A DNA stretch of 64,000 nucleotides from an uncultured Tolumonas sp. (GCF_963676665.1 NZ_OY781373.1:186001-250000); one strand, 5' to 3'; numbered from the stretch's first letter, positions 9,017-18,078 are shown. The notes: generated by a model from the sequence alone, not told the origin. Numbers and translations are program-made.

Positions 9017-10378
9017 ATGTTTACAGAAGTAATGAAATATATTTTGGATCTCGGTCCAACTGTAATGCTGCCTATCGTGATCCTGATTTTCTCGACCCTG
9101 CTGGGCATGAAAGTCGGCGATGCATTTAAAGCCGGTCTGCATATCGGGATCGGTTTCGTCGGGATCGGTTTGGTGATCGGGCTGATGCTTGATTCCATCG
9201 GCCCTGCAGCAAAAGCAATGACCGAAGTGTTTCACATCAACCTGAATGTGGTGGATGTCGGCTGGCCGGGTTCATCTCCAATGACTTGGGCTTCTCAGAC
9301 GGCGTTGATTTCCATTCCGATTGCGATTGCTGTGAACATCTTCATGTTGGTAACACGCATGACCCGTGTTGTGAATGTCGATATCTGGAATATCTGGCAC
9401 ATGACCTTCACTGGCGCACTGCTGCATATCGCAACCGGTAACTACTGGATTGGTATTGCTGGTGTCGTTATCCATGCGGCATTTGTTTACAAACTGGGCG
9501 ATTGGTTCTCTAAAGACACCAAGAATTTCTTCGATTTGGATGGTATTGCCATCCCGCACGGTTCATCAGCTTACTTGGGCCCGATTGCTGTGCTGGTTGA
9601 CACCATCATCGAAAAAATTCCAGGTCTGAACAAAATCCACTTCAGTGCGGATGATATTCAGAAGAAATTTGGTCCGTTCGGTGAACCCGTAACTGTCGGT
9701 TTTGTCATGGGGTTAGTGATTGGTCTGTTAGCTGGTTATGATCCAAAAGCGATTGCACAGTTAGCAGTGAAAACAGCAGCAGTCATGTTGTTGATGCCAC
9801 GTGTTATCAAGCCAATCATGGATGGTCTGAACCCAATTGCTAAACATGCTCGTTCTCGTTTACAGGCTAAATTTGGCGGTGAAGGCTTCTTGATTGGTCT
9901 GGACCCTGCACTGTTACTGGGTCACACCTCAGTGGTCTCAGCCAGTCTGTTGTTCATCCCGTTGACTATCCTTGTTGCCATCTTAGTTCCTGGCAATCAG
10001 GTGCTGCCATTCGGTGACTTGGCTACTGTTGGGTTCTTCGTCGCCATGGCGGTCGCGGTACATAATGGCAACCTGTTCAGAACCATTATTTCCGGCATCA
10101 TCATCATGTCGATCACCTTGTGGATCGCCACACAAACCATCGGTTTCCATACCATTCTTGCTCAGAATGCAGGAACACTGAAAGCGGGTGGTCAGGTTGC
10201 CTCCATGGACCAAGGCGGCTCACCAATCACTTATCTGTTAATTGAATTAATGACCTTCAAAAACGTGATGGGTTTGATTGTGGTTGGCTCCATCTATTCG
10301 CTGGGTGTGTTGCTGACTTACCTGCGCGCTAAAAAATACGAAAAAGAACAAATTTCCGCTGCTGCTTCTGTTGCGTGA
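9017..10378 (+). CDS. gatC: Galactitol PTS permease EIIC
   Basis: A protein of 453 residues from the ATG at 9017, preceded by GGAG at 9005-9008; the GTG at 9008 in the same frame overlaps that site. It is a polytopic inner-membrane protein with about ten hydrophobic segments, starting at TVMLPIVILIFSTLLGM. The loop GSSPMTWASQTALISIPIAI is typical of EIIC-GAT permeases. It imports galactitol as galactitol-1-phosphate together with GatA and GatB. Confidence 0.93.
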   Translation: MFTEVMKYILDLGPTVMLPIVILIFSTLLGMKVGDAFKAGLHIGIGFVGIGLVIGLMLDSIGPAAKAMTEVFHINLNVVDVGWPGSSPMTWASQTALISIPIAIAVNIFMLVTRMTRVVNVDIWNIWHMTFTGALLHIATGNYWIGIAGVVIHAAFVYKLGDWFSKDTKNFFDLDGIAIPHGSSAYLGPIAVLVDTIIEKIPGLNKIHFSADDIQKKFGPFGEPVTVGFVMGLVIGLLAGYDPKAIAQLAVKTAAVMLLMPRVIKPIMDGLNPIAKHARSRLQAKFGGEGFLIGLDPALLLGHTSVVSASLLFIPLTILVAILVPGNQVLPFGDLATVGFFVAMAVAVHNGNLFRTIISGIIIMSITLWIATQTIGFHTILAQNAGTLKAGGQVASMDQGGSPITYLLIELMTFKNVMGLIVVGSIYSLGVLLTYLRAKKYEKEQISAAASVA

Positions 10379-10384
10379 TAAATA

Positions 10385-10407
10385 GCCGGAGGGTTCTGCC
10401 CTCCGGC
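10385..10407 (+). other. Intra-operon hairpin between gatC and gatD
   Basis: A perfect 9-bp GC-rich stem (GCCGGAGGG/CCCTCCGGC) with a 5-nt loop sits 6 bp after the gatC stop. There is no T-run, so it is more likely an mRNA-stabilising or processing element, or an attenuating partial terminator, than a full stop. Confidence 0.6.
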
Positions 10408-10428
10408 ATTTCTGGTTGGAGATCCATA

Positions 10429-11478
10429 ATGAAAGCTGTTTTAGTGAATGCCGACAGAACCTTAACTGTTGGCGAAATAGAAAAGCCATCGTTAGATAAA
10501 ATTAATAATATTTTAGTGAAGGTAAATTATTCTGGTCTTTGCGGTTCCGATATTCCTCGTGTGTTTGATAAAGGTGCTCATTTCTATCCGATCGTGTTAG
10601 GTCATGAATTCAGTGGTGTTATCGAAGCCGTTGATAATAACGTTACTAAATTTAAAGCGGGTGATAAAGTTTGTTGTGTACCATTAAAACCGTGCTTTGA
10701 TTGCCCAGAATGTAATAAAGGACTTTATTCTCTTTGTAAAAATTATAATTTTATTGGTTCTCGTCGTCAGGGCGGTAATGCCGAATATGTCGCCATGCCG
10801 GAAGCAACTGTTTATAAATTGCCAGATTACGTCAATTTAAAACAAGGTGCTTTTTTCGAGCCAATCACGGTGAGTTTGCACGCAATGTTGTTGTGTGGTG
10901 GATGTCAGGATAAAAATATTATTATCTTGGGTGTTGGCACCATCGGTTTATTAGCATTACAAGCAGCGAAAGCCATGGGAGCTAAAAAAGTAATTGCTAT
11001 TGATTTAAATGATGAACGACTGACGCTAGCGAAAGAGCTGGGTGCTGATATTGTTATTAATTCTGGTAAAAACACACCAGAAGATATTTATAATTTGTTA
11101 GCAGAAGATCGATTTGACCAACTTATTTTAGAAACCGCCGGTGTGCCACAAACTGTTAAGTTGGCACTGAAAATTGCTGGCCCGCGTGCGCAAATATCCT
11201 TGATTGGCACATTACATAAAGATCTTGAATTAACACATGCTGAATTTGGCCAGATCCTGCGTAAAGAATTAGAAATAAAAGGCAGCTGGATGAATTATTC
11301 CGGACCTTATCCAGGAAAAGAGTGGGATCTCGCTGCAGAGTTTTTTGGTAACGGCCAAATTGAAATTGAACCACTCATTCAACATTGTGGAAATATTAAC
11401 TCTTATTCTGATGAAGTTGTTTCACTGAATGGGAAACCGATGAATGGGAAAATTTTGCTGAGCTTCGAGGAGAAATAA
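10429..11478 (+). CDS. gatD: Galactitol-1-phosphate 5-dehydrogenase
   Basis: A protein of 349 residues from the ATG at 10429 (GGAG at 10418-10421), close to the E. coli GatD length. It is a zinc medium-chain dehydrogenase. The catalytic-zinc ligands lie in CGSDIPR and GHEFSG. The structural-zinc lobe shows a four-cysteine set in KPCFDCPECNKGLYSLC. The Rossmann motif is IIILGVGTIGLLALQAA. It oxidises galactitol-1-phosphate to D-tagatose-6-phosphate with NAD+. It is followed 1 bp later by gatY. Confidence 0.93.
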   Translation: MKAVLVNADRTLTVGEIEKPSLDKINNILVKVNYSGLCGSDIPRVFDKGAHFYPIVLGHEFSGVIEAVDNNVTKFKAGDKVCCVPLKPCFDCPECNKGLYSLCKNYNFIGSRRQGGNAEYVAMPEATVYKLPDYVNLKQGAFFEPITVSLHAMLLCGGCQDKNIIILGVGTIGLLALQAAKAMGAKKVIAIDLNDERLTLAKELGADIVINSGKNTPEDIYNLLAEDRFDQLILETAGVPQTVKLALKIAGPRAQISLIGTLHKDLELTHAEFGQILRKELEIKGSWMNYSGPYPGKEWDLAAEFFGNGQIEIEPLIQHCGNINSYSDEVVSLNGKPMNGKILLSFEEK

Positions 11479-11479
11479 A

Positions 11480-12340
11480 ATGCCATTAATGAATAGTAAA
11501 TATCTGCTCGAACGCGCACGGAAAGAAGGTTTCGCGGTGCCAGCTTTCAATATTCATAACCTTGAAACGTTACAAGTGGTGCTGGATACCGCCAAAGAGA
11601 TGCAATCACCGGTCATCATTGCCGGCACACCGGGCACCTATAAACACACGGGTGTCAATGAACTGGTCAGCATGATGGAATCTGCCTGTGCCAGCCGCAA
11701 CATGCGCGCCATTCTTCATCTGGATCATCATCAGGATTATCAGGATATTGTCGCTAAACTCAATGCCGGAATCCGTTCGGTGATGTACGACGGTTCGCAT
11801 TTTTCCTTTGAAGACAATGTCGCGAATACCTTGAAAGTAGCGCAGCTTTGTCACGAGGTCGGCGCCAGTCTGGAAGCTGAGTTGGGTATGTTAGGTGGGC
11901 AGGAAGATGATCTAATTATTGATGAGAATTCTGCATGTCTGACCGACCCTGCTGCTGCGGTTGAGTTTGTGCAGCGTACCGGCATTGATTCGCTGGCGGT
12001 TGCCATCGGTACAGCGCATGGCATGTATAAATCGACACCGAAATTAGCCTATCCGATCCTCGAAAAAATCGCGGCTAAGGTTTCCATTCCACTGGTTTTG
12101 CACGGTGCTTCCGGTATTCCTGATGCGGATATCAGAAAATGTATTTCCATGGGCATTGCGAAAGTGAATGTGGCTACTGAGCTGAAAATCGGCTTTGCTG
12201 GTGCGTTAAAACATTACTTTGAAAGTAATCCTGAAGGAAACGATCCTCGCGATTATATGGCGGTGGCCAAACAAGCGATGAAGGAAATCGTGATCAGCAA
12301 AATTAATGTCTGTGGTAGTGCGGGTAAAAGTCTCTGGTAG
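11480..12340 (+). CDS. gatY: D-tagatose-1,6-bisphosphate aldolase catalytic subunit GatY
   Basis: A protein of 286 residues of the class II (zinc) fructose/tagatose-bisphosphate aldolase family. Recognisable segments are GFAVPAFNIHNLETLQVV, HLDHHQDY (catalytic Asp and zinc His), EAELGMLGGQEDD, IGTAHGMY and VLHGASGIPD. It cleaves tagatose-1,6-bisphosphate with GatZ as helper subunit. It is the last gene of the operon and is followed by a strong terminator. In E. coli gatY comes first; here the order is ZABCDY. Confidence 0.95.
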   Translation: MPLMNSKYLLERARKEGFAVPAFNIHNLETLQVVLDTAKEMQSPVIIAGTPGTYKHTGVNELVSMMESACASRNMRAILHLDHHQDYQDIVAKLNAGIRSVMYDGSHFSFEDNVANTLKVAQLCHEVGASLEAELGMLGGQEDDLIIDENSACLTDPAAAVEFVQRTGIDSLAVAIGTAHGMYKSTPKLAYPILEKIAAKVSIPLVLHGASGIPDADIRKCISMGIAKVNVATELKIGFAGALKHYFESNPEGNDPRDYMAVAKQAMKEIVISKINVCGSAGKSLW

Positions 12341-12401
12341 GGCAGACTGAGAGTGTGTGTCTAGTGGTGTGGTTGGGTTTGCCTGCCCACTAGCCATTTT
12401 T

Positions 12402-12427
12402 AACACCGGGTAACCGGTGTTTTTTTT
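12402..12427 (+). terminator. Terminator of the gat operon
   Basis: An 8-bp stem AACACCGG/CCGGTGTT with a GTAA loop is followed by eight T. A weaker imperfect hairpin (CTAGTGG at 12361 with CCACTAG at 12386-12392) precedes it. Confidence 0.88.
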
Positions 12428-12479
12428 AGAAAGTGAGATAACTCGCAAACTTGTAATTTGCGAATATTTACTTTTTACC

Positions 12480-12496
12480 TTTCATTTTATTTCGAA
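12480..12496 (+). promoter_or_regulatory. Candidate DeoR operator in front of the regulator gene
   Basis: TTTCATTTTATTTCGAA closely matches TTTCATTTTGCTTTCGA at 6921-6937 before gatZ. It also resembles the TTTC-repeat operators of AgaR/GatR-type regulators. Its position upstream of the deoR start fits autoregulation. Confidence 0.45.
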
Positions 12497-12533
12497 TAAA
12501 CTGAAAAAATGAAACTAACAGGTGATTGTCTCA

Positions 12534-13322
12534 ATGAATGCTAACGAACGCAGACAACGAATATTAGAACAACTTAATGAAAAAGGCACCGTTCAGGTGA
12601 CGGAGCTGTCGGAGCAATTCAAAATCTCGGAAGTCACCATCCGCACCGACCTGCGCATTCTTGAAGAACAGGGTTTTTTGATCCGTTTTCATGGCGGAGC
12701 GAATCTCACCTCCATGCTCTCTTTCCGACCAGAATCAAAATCAGAAATGACCACGGAAACCGTGTTGGAAGAGCGTTATTCCCTCGCGCAAAGTCCGAAA
12801 TCTCGAATTGCTAAACAAGCCAGCACGCTGGTGTTTCCCGGTGCATCTATTATTCTGGATAGTGGTAGCACAACGCTGCTTATCGCCGAAGAGCTGGTGA
12901 AAATTGGCAATATCACAGTGATCACAAACAGTCTGCCAGCTGCCGATGTCCTCTCGGCCAATAATGACATTACCTTAGTGTTATGTGGTGGCACATTGCG
13001 TCATAAAACCCGTTCGCTGCACGGTGCGATCGCCGAATCTGCGTTAACAGGGGTGACGGCGGATTTTCTGTTTGTCGGGGCTGATGGTATTGATCCGATT
13101 AATGGCATTACCACCTTCAATGAAGGTTATGCCATCAGTGGCGTGATGGCGAAAGCGGCTAAAAAGGTAATTGCAGTGGTCGATTCGACTAAATATGGTC
13201 GCAGCGGTTTTAATCAGGTGCTGACCATTGATCAAATTGATTGTCTGATCACCGATGATGGCATTGATGATGAAGGCCGGATCGCGCTGCAAAAAGCAGG
13301 GTTGAACGTCATCCTTGTCTAA
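12534..13322 (+). CDS. DeoR-family transcriptional regulator of the gat genes
   Basis: A protein of 262 residues from the ATG at 12534; an in-frame GTG at 12522 would add four residues. The N-terminal DeoR HTH is clear (ERRQRILEQLNEKGTVQVTE, then VTIRTDLRILEEQGFLIRFH). The C-terminal sugar-phosphate-sensing domain carries ILDSGSTTLLIAEEL, TNSLPAADVL, VLCGGTLR and FVGADGID, as in AgaR and GatR. It probably represses the gat operon and itself, and is released by a phosphorylated intermediate. This role is inferred from position and matching operator sequences. The symbol gatR is plausible but not proven. Confidence 0.88.
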   Translation: MNANERRQRILEQLNEKGTVQVTELSEQFKISEVTIRTDLRILEEQGFLIRFHGGANLTSMLSFRPESKSEMTTETVLEERYSLAQSPKSRIAKQASTLVFPGASIILDSGSTTLLIAEELVKIGNITVITNSLPAADVLSANNDITLVLCGGTLRHKTRSLHGAIAESALTGVTADFLFVGADGIDPINGITTFNEGYAISGVMAKAAKKVIAVVDSTKYGRSGFNQVLTIDQIDCLITDDGIDDEGRIALQKAGLNVILV

Positions 13323-13371
13323 GTTCATCTAAAGTTAGTTTATTCATAGTTGGTATTTTTGGGTCTGCATT

Positions 13372-14853
13372 GTGTTTATTGGTATTGATTGTGGTACTCA
13401 AAGTACGAAAGCGATTGTCTGGAATAGCGATACCAAAAAGATTATTGGAACAGGTGCTGCCAAATATTCTGTGCTGATGCATCGCTCCGGATGTCAGGAA
13501 CAAAAATCACAGTGGTGGATAGATGCGCTGATTAATGCCGTAAGAGAAGCGATAGTTAATGCAAAGATAAACCCAAAAGATATCAAAGCGATTGGTGTTT
13601 CCGGGCAGCAACATGGTTTGGTTGCGTTAGACCATCAAGATCAGGTCGTCAGAGACGTCAAGTTATGGTGTGACACGGAAGGCACACTGGCGCTGGCAAA
13701 GTTCGAATCGAAACAGCTTTATCCCTTACATAAGGAGCTGGGCATTCATGTTCCCGTTGCCTTTACGATTGCTAAGTTACTCTGGCTGAAACAAGCAGAG
13801 CCCCACCTGTTTTCACGTATTCGCAAAGTCTTATTACCCCACGAATATATCAATTTTTGGTTCACCGGCAATTACAGGGCAGAGCATGGTGATGCATCGG
13901 GCACCGGCTATTTTAATACCTACAGCCGAAGCTGGAGCCAGCCTATTCTCAATCAATTAAACTTTCATCACGATTTTACTTTGCCGGAATTGATCCAATC
14001 GCACGAGCCAGCCGGCATTATTAAACCCGCCATTGCCGATCTGTTCGGCTTTAATCATCGCGTTATCATCGCCAGTGGAGGCGGTGATAACATGATGGCC
14101 GCTATCGGAACGGGTAATACTTCAGAAAACAAATTAACAATTAGTTTGGGAACCTCAGGTACCGCATACAGCCATACCTTTAATCAGGTGGATACCGAGA
14201 AATACCCAGATATCAATGCATTCTGTTCTTCGACGAATGGCTATTTGCCCCTCGTCAGCACCATGAATGTCACCAGTGCTACAGAGAAGTTCCGTGCTTT
14301 ATTTCAGGTTGATTTAGCCACATTTGAACAGCTCATTAGCGCTGCGCCAATTGGTTCCGCAGGGGTCAGCATCTTGCCTTATCTGAATGGGGCTCGTCTG
14401 CCCAATCGGCCCGGTGCAACGGCCTCAATTCATGGCTTAAGTACGATGAACATGAGCCAAGAAAATATCTTACGCGCGTTGGTGGAAGCCATCTCTTACA
14501 ACTTGGTCGCCGGCATCATGCTATTCAGAAAAAATGGCATGCGCTTTAAGTCAGCCGCTCTGGTTGGTGGCGGGGCGAATAGCCCTTGCTGGCGCCAGAT
14601 GATGGCCGATATCACCGGTTTAGAAATTAATGTGCCACAAGAAACCGAAGCTGCTGCACTCGGTGCGGCATTACAAGCGCAATGGTGTCATTTATGTAAT
14701 ACCGATAGGTATTACGAGATACAGGATTTATGCGACGATTCCATTCAATTTAATACTGCTCACTACACCATGCCAATTGCTGAAAATAAGCAGTTATACC
14801 GGCAGCTATTTCCTGAATATATGCATTTAGTCAAAAATCATTTTGGTAATTAA
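13372..14853 (+). CDS. FGGY-family carbohydrate kinase (xylulokinase-like)
   Basis: A protein of 493 residues starting with GTG at 13372. Motifs match xylulokinase (XylB): FIGIDCGTQSTKAIVWN with the phosphate-binding loop, GVSGQQHGLVALD with the substrate His, GGGDNMMAAIGTG with the catalytic Asp, and LVGGGANSPCWRQMMAD near the C-terminus. It phosphorylates a ketose with ATP. It lies 49 bp after deoR in the same direction. No PfkB-type tagatose-6-phosphate kinase is in the window, so this kinase could feed a side route such as free D-tagatose or xylulose, or could be unrelated to galactitol. Family is sure, substrate is not. Confidence 0.85.
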   Translation: MFIGIDCGTQSTKAIVWNSDTKKIIGTGAAKYSVLMHRSGCQEQKSQWWIDALINAVREAIVNAKINPKDIKAIGVSGQQHGLVALDHQDQVVRDVKLWCDTEGTLALAKFESKQLYPLHKELGIHVPVAFTIAKLLWLKQAEPHLFSRIRKVLLPHEYINFWFTGNYRAEHGDASGTGYFNTYSRSWSQPILNQLNFHHDFTLPELIQSHEPAGIIKPAIADLFGFNHRVIIASGGGDNMMAAIGTGNTSENKLTISLGTSGTAYSHTFNQVDTEKYPDINAFCSSTNGYLPLVSTMNVTSATEKFRALFQVDLATFEQLISAAPIGSAGVSILPYLNGARLPNRPGATASIHGLSTMNMSQENILRALVEAISYNLVAGIMLFRKNGMRFKSAALVGGGANSPCWRQMMADITGLEINVPQETEAAALGAALQAQWCHLCNTDRYYEIQDLCDDSIQFNTAHYTMPIAENKQLYRQLFPEYMHLVKNHFGN

Positions 14854-15346
14854 AACGGGAACAATGCAGGTAAAAACGCTATTAACTAGAACGCCATAAA
14901 AATGAACGATAGTGATGAAAGCGCCATATGCTTGACTCTGACTCACTATGGCTCGGTATACAGATAGAGAGAGGCTATCTACCTGTTTGGTTCTAGGATA
15001 GGAAGATAACGATATGGATCGTTCTGCTATTGAGCTCGCTACACTCGCATTAATGCAAATAAGAATGATTTTTAATTAATATTTAAAGAGGTATTGCAGT
15101 AGTCTGATCGGTGATAGTTTGGCACAAGGGAAAAAGATAGCTGTTGGGATGTGTATGTAAGGCAGATATAGATAGACGTAGCTCTCGTTATGTCGTTTAC
15201 AGAAAAGATTTAGAATGAAATTTCTCTGAGTCGTCCGATGTAGTCTAATCACTAACAACTGAAGCCAAACATCAATGGCATACCAGATGGCATACTGAAG
15301 AAAGGCAGAAATGAAAAAGCCCTGATAAATCAGGGCTTTATTCAAG
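14854..15346. other. Gene-free stretch left of the island
   Basis: About 490 bp without a supported gene. A 105-codon minus-strand frame at 15076-15393 runs through the att repeat and has no recognisable family, so it is not called. The only clear element is the terminator hairpin at its right end. Confidence 0.6.
15309..15339 (-). terminator. Former terminator of the tRNA-Ser gene
   Basis: AAAGCCCTGA (15316-15325) pairs with TCAGGGCTTT (15330-15339) around a 4-nt loop. Read on the minus strand it is followed by T-rich DNA. It sits 7 bp beyond the displaced tRNA 3' end at 15347-15377, where the terminator of the tRNA would have been before the island inserted. Confidence 0.7.
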
Positions 15347-15377
15347 GTATTTGGCGGAGAGATAGGGATTCGAACCC
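15347..15377 (-). repeat. Left attachment site (att), orphan tRNA-Ser 3' end
   Basis: Thirty-one bases identical to 28478-28508. They correspond to the TpsiC arm, acceptor strand and CCA end of the tRNA, plus a few bases of downstream flank. After it the match to the tRNA stops, so this is the distal junction. Confidence 0.92.
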
Positions 15378-15682
15378 AATAAATCCATCTCAAATGAGAA
15401 ATTAATCGTTTAATATCAATTGGTTATTGAAGAAATGCTAAGTGATAATGATCAATTGATAGTTACAATTGACTATAAGCCTTTTTCTGTAAGAGTTCAA
15501 TTCACCATATGAAATTTGGTCAAAACTGTTTTAGCCTTTTTGCTCTTGTGAATCGCTACAATAGATCACAACGTTTACTGCCACCCATCCATACTAAAAT
15601 TAGTAATGGGTTCTTTTGAAGCATTGACCATCTCAAAAGAACCCATTACTCTCAGCTGACTAAATCAATAAAGCGGGAGATG
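15378..15682. other. Left end of the island, no gene; contains an 18-bp perfect inverted repeat
   Basis: About 305 bp without a supported gene. AGTAATGGGTTCTTTTGA (15602-15619) and its exact complement (15633-15650) form an 18-bp stem with a 13-nt loop, 33 bp downstream of the dynamin stop. It may terminate the minus-strand dynamin transcript, although the T-run is poor, or serve as a structural or recombination site. The rest is AT-rich and featureless to me. Confidence 0.55.
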
Positions 15683-17971
15683 TTAAGCTAGAATTCTTTT
15701 TGCTGTATTCATAAACTCAATTGAAGTATCGAGTACGATTGGATCAAACTCAGTTTTCGCATCCTCTTTCATCTTTTCAATGAAATTATCAGTTTCAACC
15801 GTAAGCTCTTTTAATCCTTTAGTCATTGCTGTTTCTGTACTGTTCCAAAATTTTTCTATTTCTGAGTGAAGTTTAATTACTACATCTTCATTCTCAAAAG
15901 CTTCTATTACTTTCTTAGCAAGAGCGTCTTGCCATGACCCGCCAGTGATTCGATAAACGATATAGCCAATTGCAACAGCGATAGCAATCCCGATAGTTAT
16001 TGGGCCGCCAAGTGCAGCTACTAGAGACGTTATAGAAGTAACACTACTAGTAATCCCCAGCGTTGTAAGTACCCCCGCTGCTTTACCTACAAGTAGATAC
16101 GCTCCAAGATTACTTGCAATTGTGGATACATACAGAGACATAGCACCAAGGCTCCCTAAACCTGATAAACCGCCGATAAATGCTGCTCGGGCATTAAATG
16201 CATTAAGGGCGAAATCGCAGTGCACATTCGTACTTTGGTCAGAAGCATCAAGAGTCGTATGGTTAGGAACAATTTCTTGCCATTCGCGAAGAAGCAATTC
16301 AGTTTCATTTGATATGTCTTTACTGCTAGACATCAATACTTTCTCAAGACGACCAGTTAATAACTGAGTAATGTAGTTCCCAACACCTTCACCAGCTTCT
16401 TTTTTATCAGTGTAAGTTTCAGAGATCAGTTCACTTAAAACTGATTTCTGCATTAGAGAATCATAATAATTAGATATTATTTCTTGATCGGCTTTAACCC
16501 GATCTCCACAATTGCCTATTAGTTTTTTAAATCTATCTACAAGCTCACCAGAACGTTGACGAAATCGAGCATCCATCTGGTTAACCTCTTCGATTCGCTT
16601 TTCAGTGCCAGTTTTGAAGAAAGTGATTTTTGAAATTTCCGTATTTAGTTTGGCAATTATGCTTGTCTCAATAGCTGTGATTCTCTGAGATATTATTGCT
16701 TCACGGTGAGATATGAGCTCGTTAGCCATGTCAGTAACTGATTTTATAAGACCTTGAACATAGTCTGTGTTCTCTCTATAGAATGGACGTACTCGGTCTG
16801 AAAGAGCTGAATTAGTTGGTAATGTGTCAATGCATCCATCAGACAACCATTTTTCGAAAATAAGGGCATTAAGCTGCTTGCTGCATCGCTTAAATGTATC
16901 CTCTTTGATTTGTTTATATTGGCTCTCTTTAATACCATCGTGACAGTGACTCAATACGAACATCAAGTGATTTGTAGGATGTGTCGGTGCTACAGGTGGT
17001 TTATTCCGGATGATGTTTGAAAGAAATCCGATATCACCACCGTCCATGTAGCCGTTAAATGAGGAAACATAAATTACGCCATCTACCAACTCAGAACCTG
17101 TGAGAGCTTTCTCTGTGTCATCTTCGTCAGTGGAGTTTAAATCTCCTGGTGTGTCCAATAGCCATACATTTTTCAGAATGTCGGCGTTAACAAATGATAT
17201 AGAGATATAAGCTTGTTTTGAAATTGGATCTATTGAGTCGTAATTGTGCACACCAAATCGAGTAAGAATACTTGCATCACCTTCAGCTAGAAGATGTTCT
17301 TCTACCAACTTTTTATCGTGGATCATGTACGGCCGAAAGCCTTTTTTGAATACAGCCACATTGTGGTTTAGTGTCTCTGGCTTATCAGAACTGTGCATTA
17401 GCATGTTAACCACATTGGTGGCAGGCTGATATTTTTCTGGCAGTAATTCTTGACCAACTAGAGTGTTTAGGAGAGTTGACTTACCGGCATCAAAAAGACC
17501 AAATACACCAAGAGTTGTCTTACCGTTTAAGCATCTTAGAGCTGTATCAGCGTTATAGATTTCATCTAATAACCTGTTGGTGTCTACGCCCTCCATGGGG
17601 TTGTTTCTTAGAATACAGGTTATTTCATTTAATTTGACTAGAGATGTTTCTAACAATTTAGATGATTCCATATTGCTCTCTCTGTAAGAAATTTTGAATT
17701 TGCGAAGCTTCGCTTCGGATGTCTTGGTCTTCAATGTCTCGTAATAGAACTCTGGTTTGCTACCGACCGCTATCAAGAAGGCAGCTAGTTTTGTTGAATC
17801 CGCACTAAGAGGTGATTTTTCTATTCTTGAAACCGATCGTTGATCCAAAAGAGTGCCTATACCATACACATTGGAACGGTCAGCAATTTCTTGCTGCGAT
17901 AGCCCCGATTTTTCTCGAAGTTCAATAAGCAGTACGCTCATCTCTTGGTTAAGTTTGTCTTTATTCACCAC
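15683..17971 (-). CDS. HTH-fused dynamin-like GTPase with C-terminal membrane region
   Basis: A protein of 762 residues starting with GTG. Residues 12-70 form an XRE-type helix-turn-helix (LREKSGLSQQEIADRSN, then RSVSRIEKS). The GTPase domain follows, with the P-loop GLFDAGKST at 158-166 and G3 LLDTPGDLNSTD. A long helical stalk runs over about residues 410-560, and a glycine-rich hydrophobic region at about 590-690 (for example LVAALGGPITIGIAIAVAIG) suggests membrane insertion. Bacterial dynamin-like proteins of this build act at membranes, and several protect cells against phage or toxins. An N-terminal DNA-binding domain is unusual and suggests autoregulation through the operator at 17992-18065. 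The divergent gene is an LRAT-like protein. The role is not known. Confidence 0.8.
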   Translation of the reverse strand: MVNKDKLNQEMSVLLIELREKSGLSQQEIADRSNVYGIGTLLDQRSVSRIEKSPLSADSTKLAAFLIAVGSKPEFYYETLKTKTSEAKLRKFKISYRESNMESSKLLETSLVKLNEITCILRNNPMEGVDTNRLLDEIYNADTALRCLNGKTTLGVFGLFDAGKSTLLNTLVGQELLPEKYQPATNVVNMLMHSSDKPETLNHNVAVFKKGFRPYMIHDKKLVEEHLLAEGDASILTRFGVHNYDSIDPISKQAYISISFVNADILKNVWLLDTPGDLNSTDEDDTEKALTGSELVDGVIYVSSFNGYMDGGDIGFLSNIIRNKPPVAPTHPTNHLMFVLSHCHDGIKESQYKQIKEDTFKRCSKQLNALIFEKWLSDGCIDTLPTNSALSDRVRPFYRENTDYVQGLIKSVTDMANELISHREAIISQRITAIETSIIAKLNTEISKITFFKTGTEKRIEEVNQMDARFRQRSGELVDRFKKLIGNCGDRVKADQEIISNYYDSLMQKSVLSELISETYTDKKEAGEGVGNYITQLLTGRLEKVLMSSSKDISNETELLLREWQEIVPNHTTLDASDQSTNVHCDFALNAFNARAAFIGGLSGLGSLGAMSLYVSTIASNLGAYLLVGKAAGVLTTLGITSSVTSITSLVAALGGPITIGIAIAVAIGYIVYRITGGSWQDALAKKVIEAFENEDVVIKLHSEIEKFWNSTETAMTKGLKELTVETDNFIEKMKEDAKTEFDPIVLDTSIEFMNTAKRILA

Positions 17972-17991
17972 AATCCACCTGAAATTATTTT

Positions 17992-18065
17992 AGACATATT
18001 TGACTAAACAAAATGAATGGTAGTACCATGAATCTACAGTGTCAAACATTTAGTCAAATTTGTCT
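17992..18065. promoter_or_regulatory. Inverted-repeat operator in the divergent dynamin/LRAT-like promoter region
   Basis: Two 17-bp arms, AGACATATTTGACTAAA at 17992-18008 and the reverse complement of AGACAAATTTGACTAAA at 18049-18065, match at 16 of 17 positions. They flank the 40-bp centre of the divergent region, which holds its own palindrome ATGGTAGTACCAT at 18017-18029. This looks like a two-site operator, and the HTH of the neighbouring dynamin is the obvious candidate binder. Confidence 0.65.
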
Positions 18066-18078
18066 ATTGAGGTGCTTC

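Noticed and set aside
15076-15393. A 105-codon minus-strand frame at the left island junction
   Set aside because: It runs across the chromosomal terminator and the att repeat, shows no family motif, and has no convincing ribosome site.
15602-15650. The 18-bp inverted repeat as ends of an insertion sequence
   Set aside because: Only 13 bp lie between the arms, there is no transposase and no target duplication is seen.
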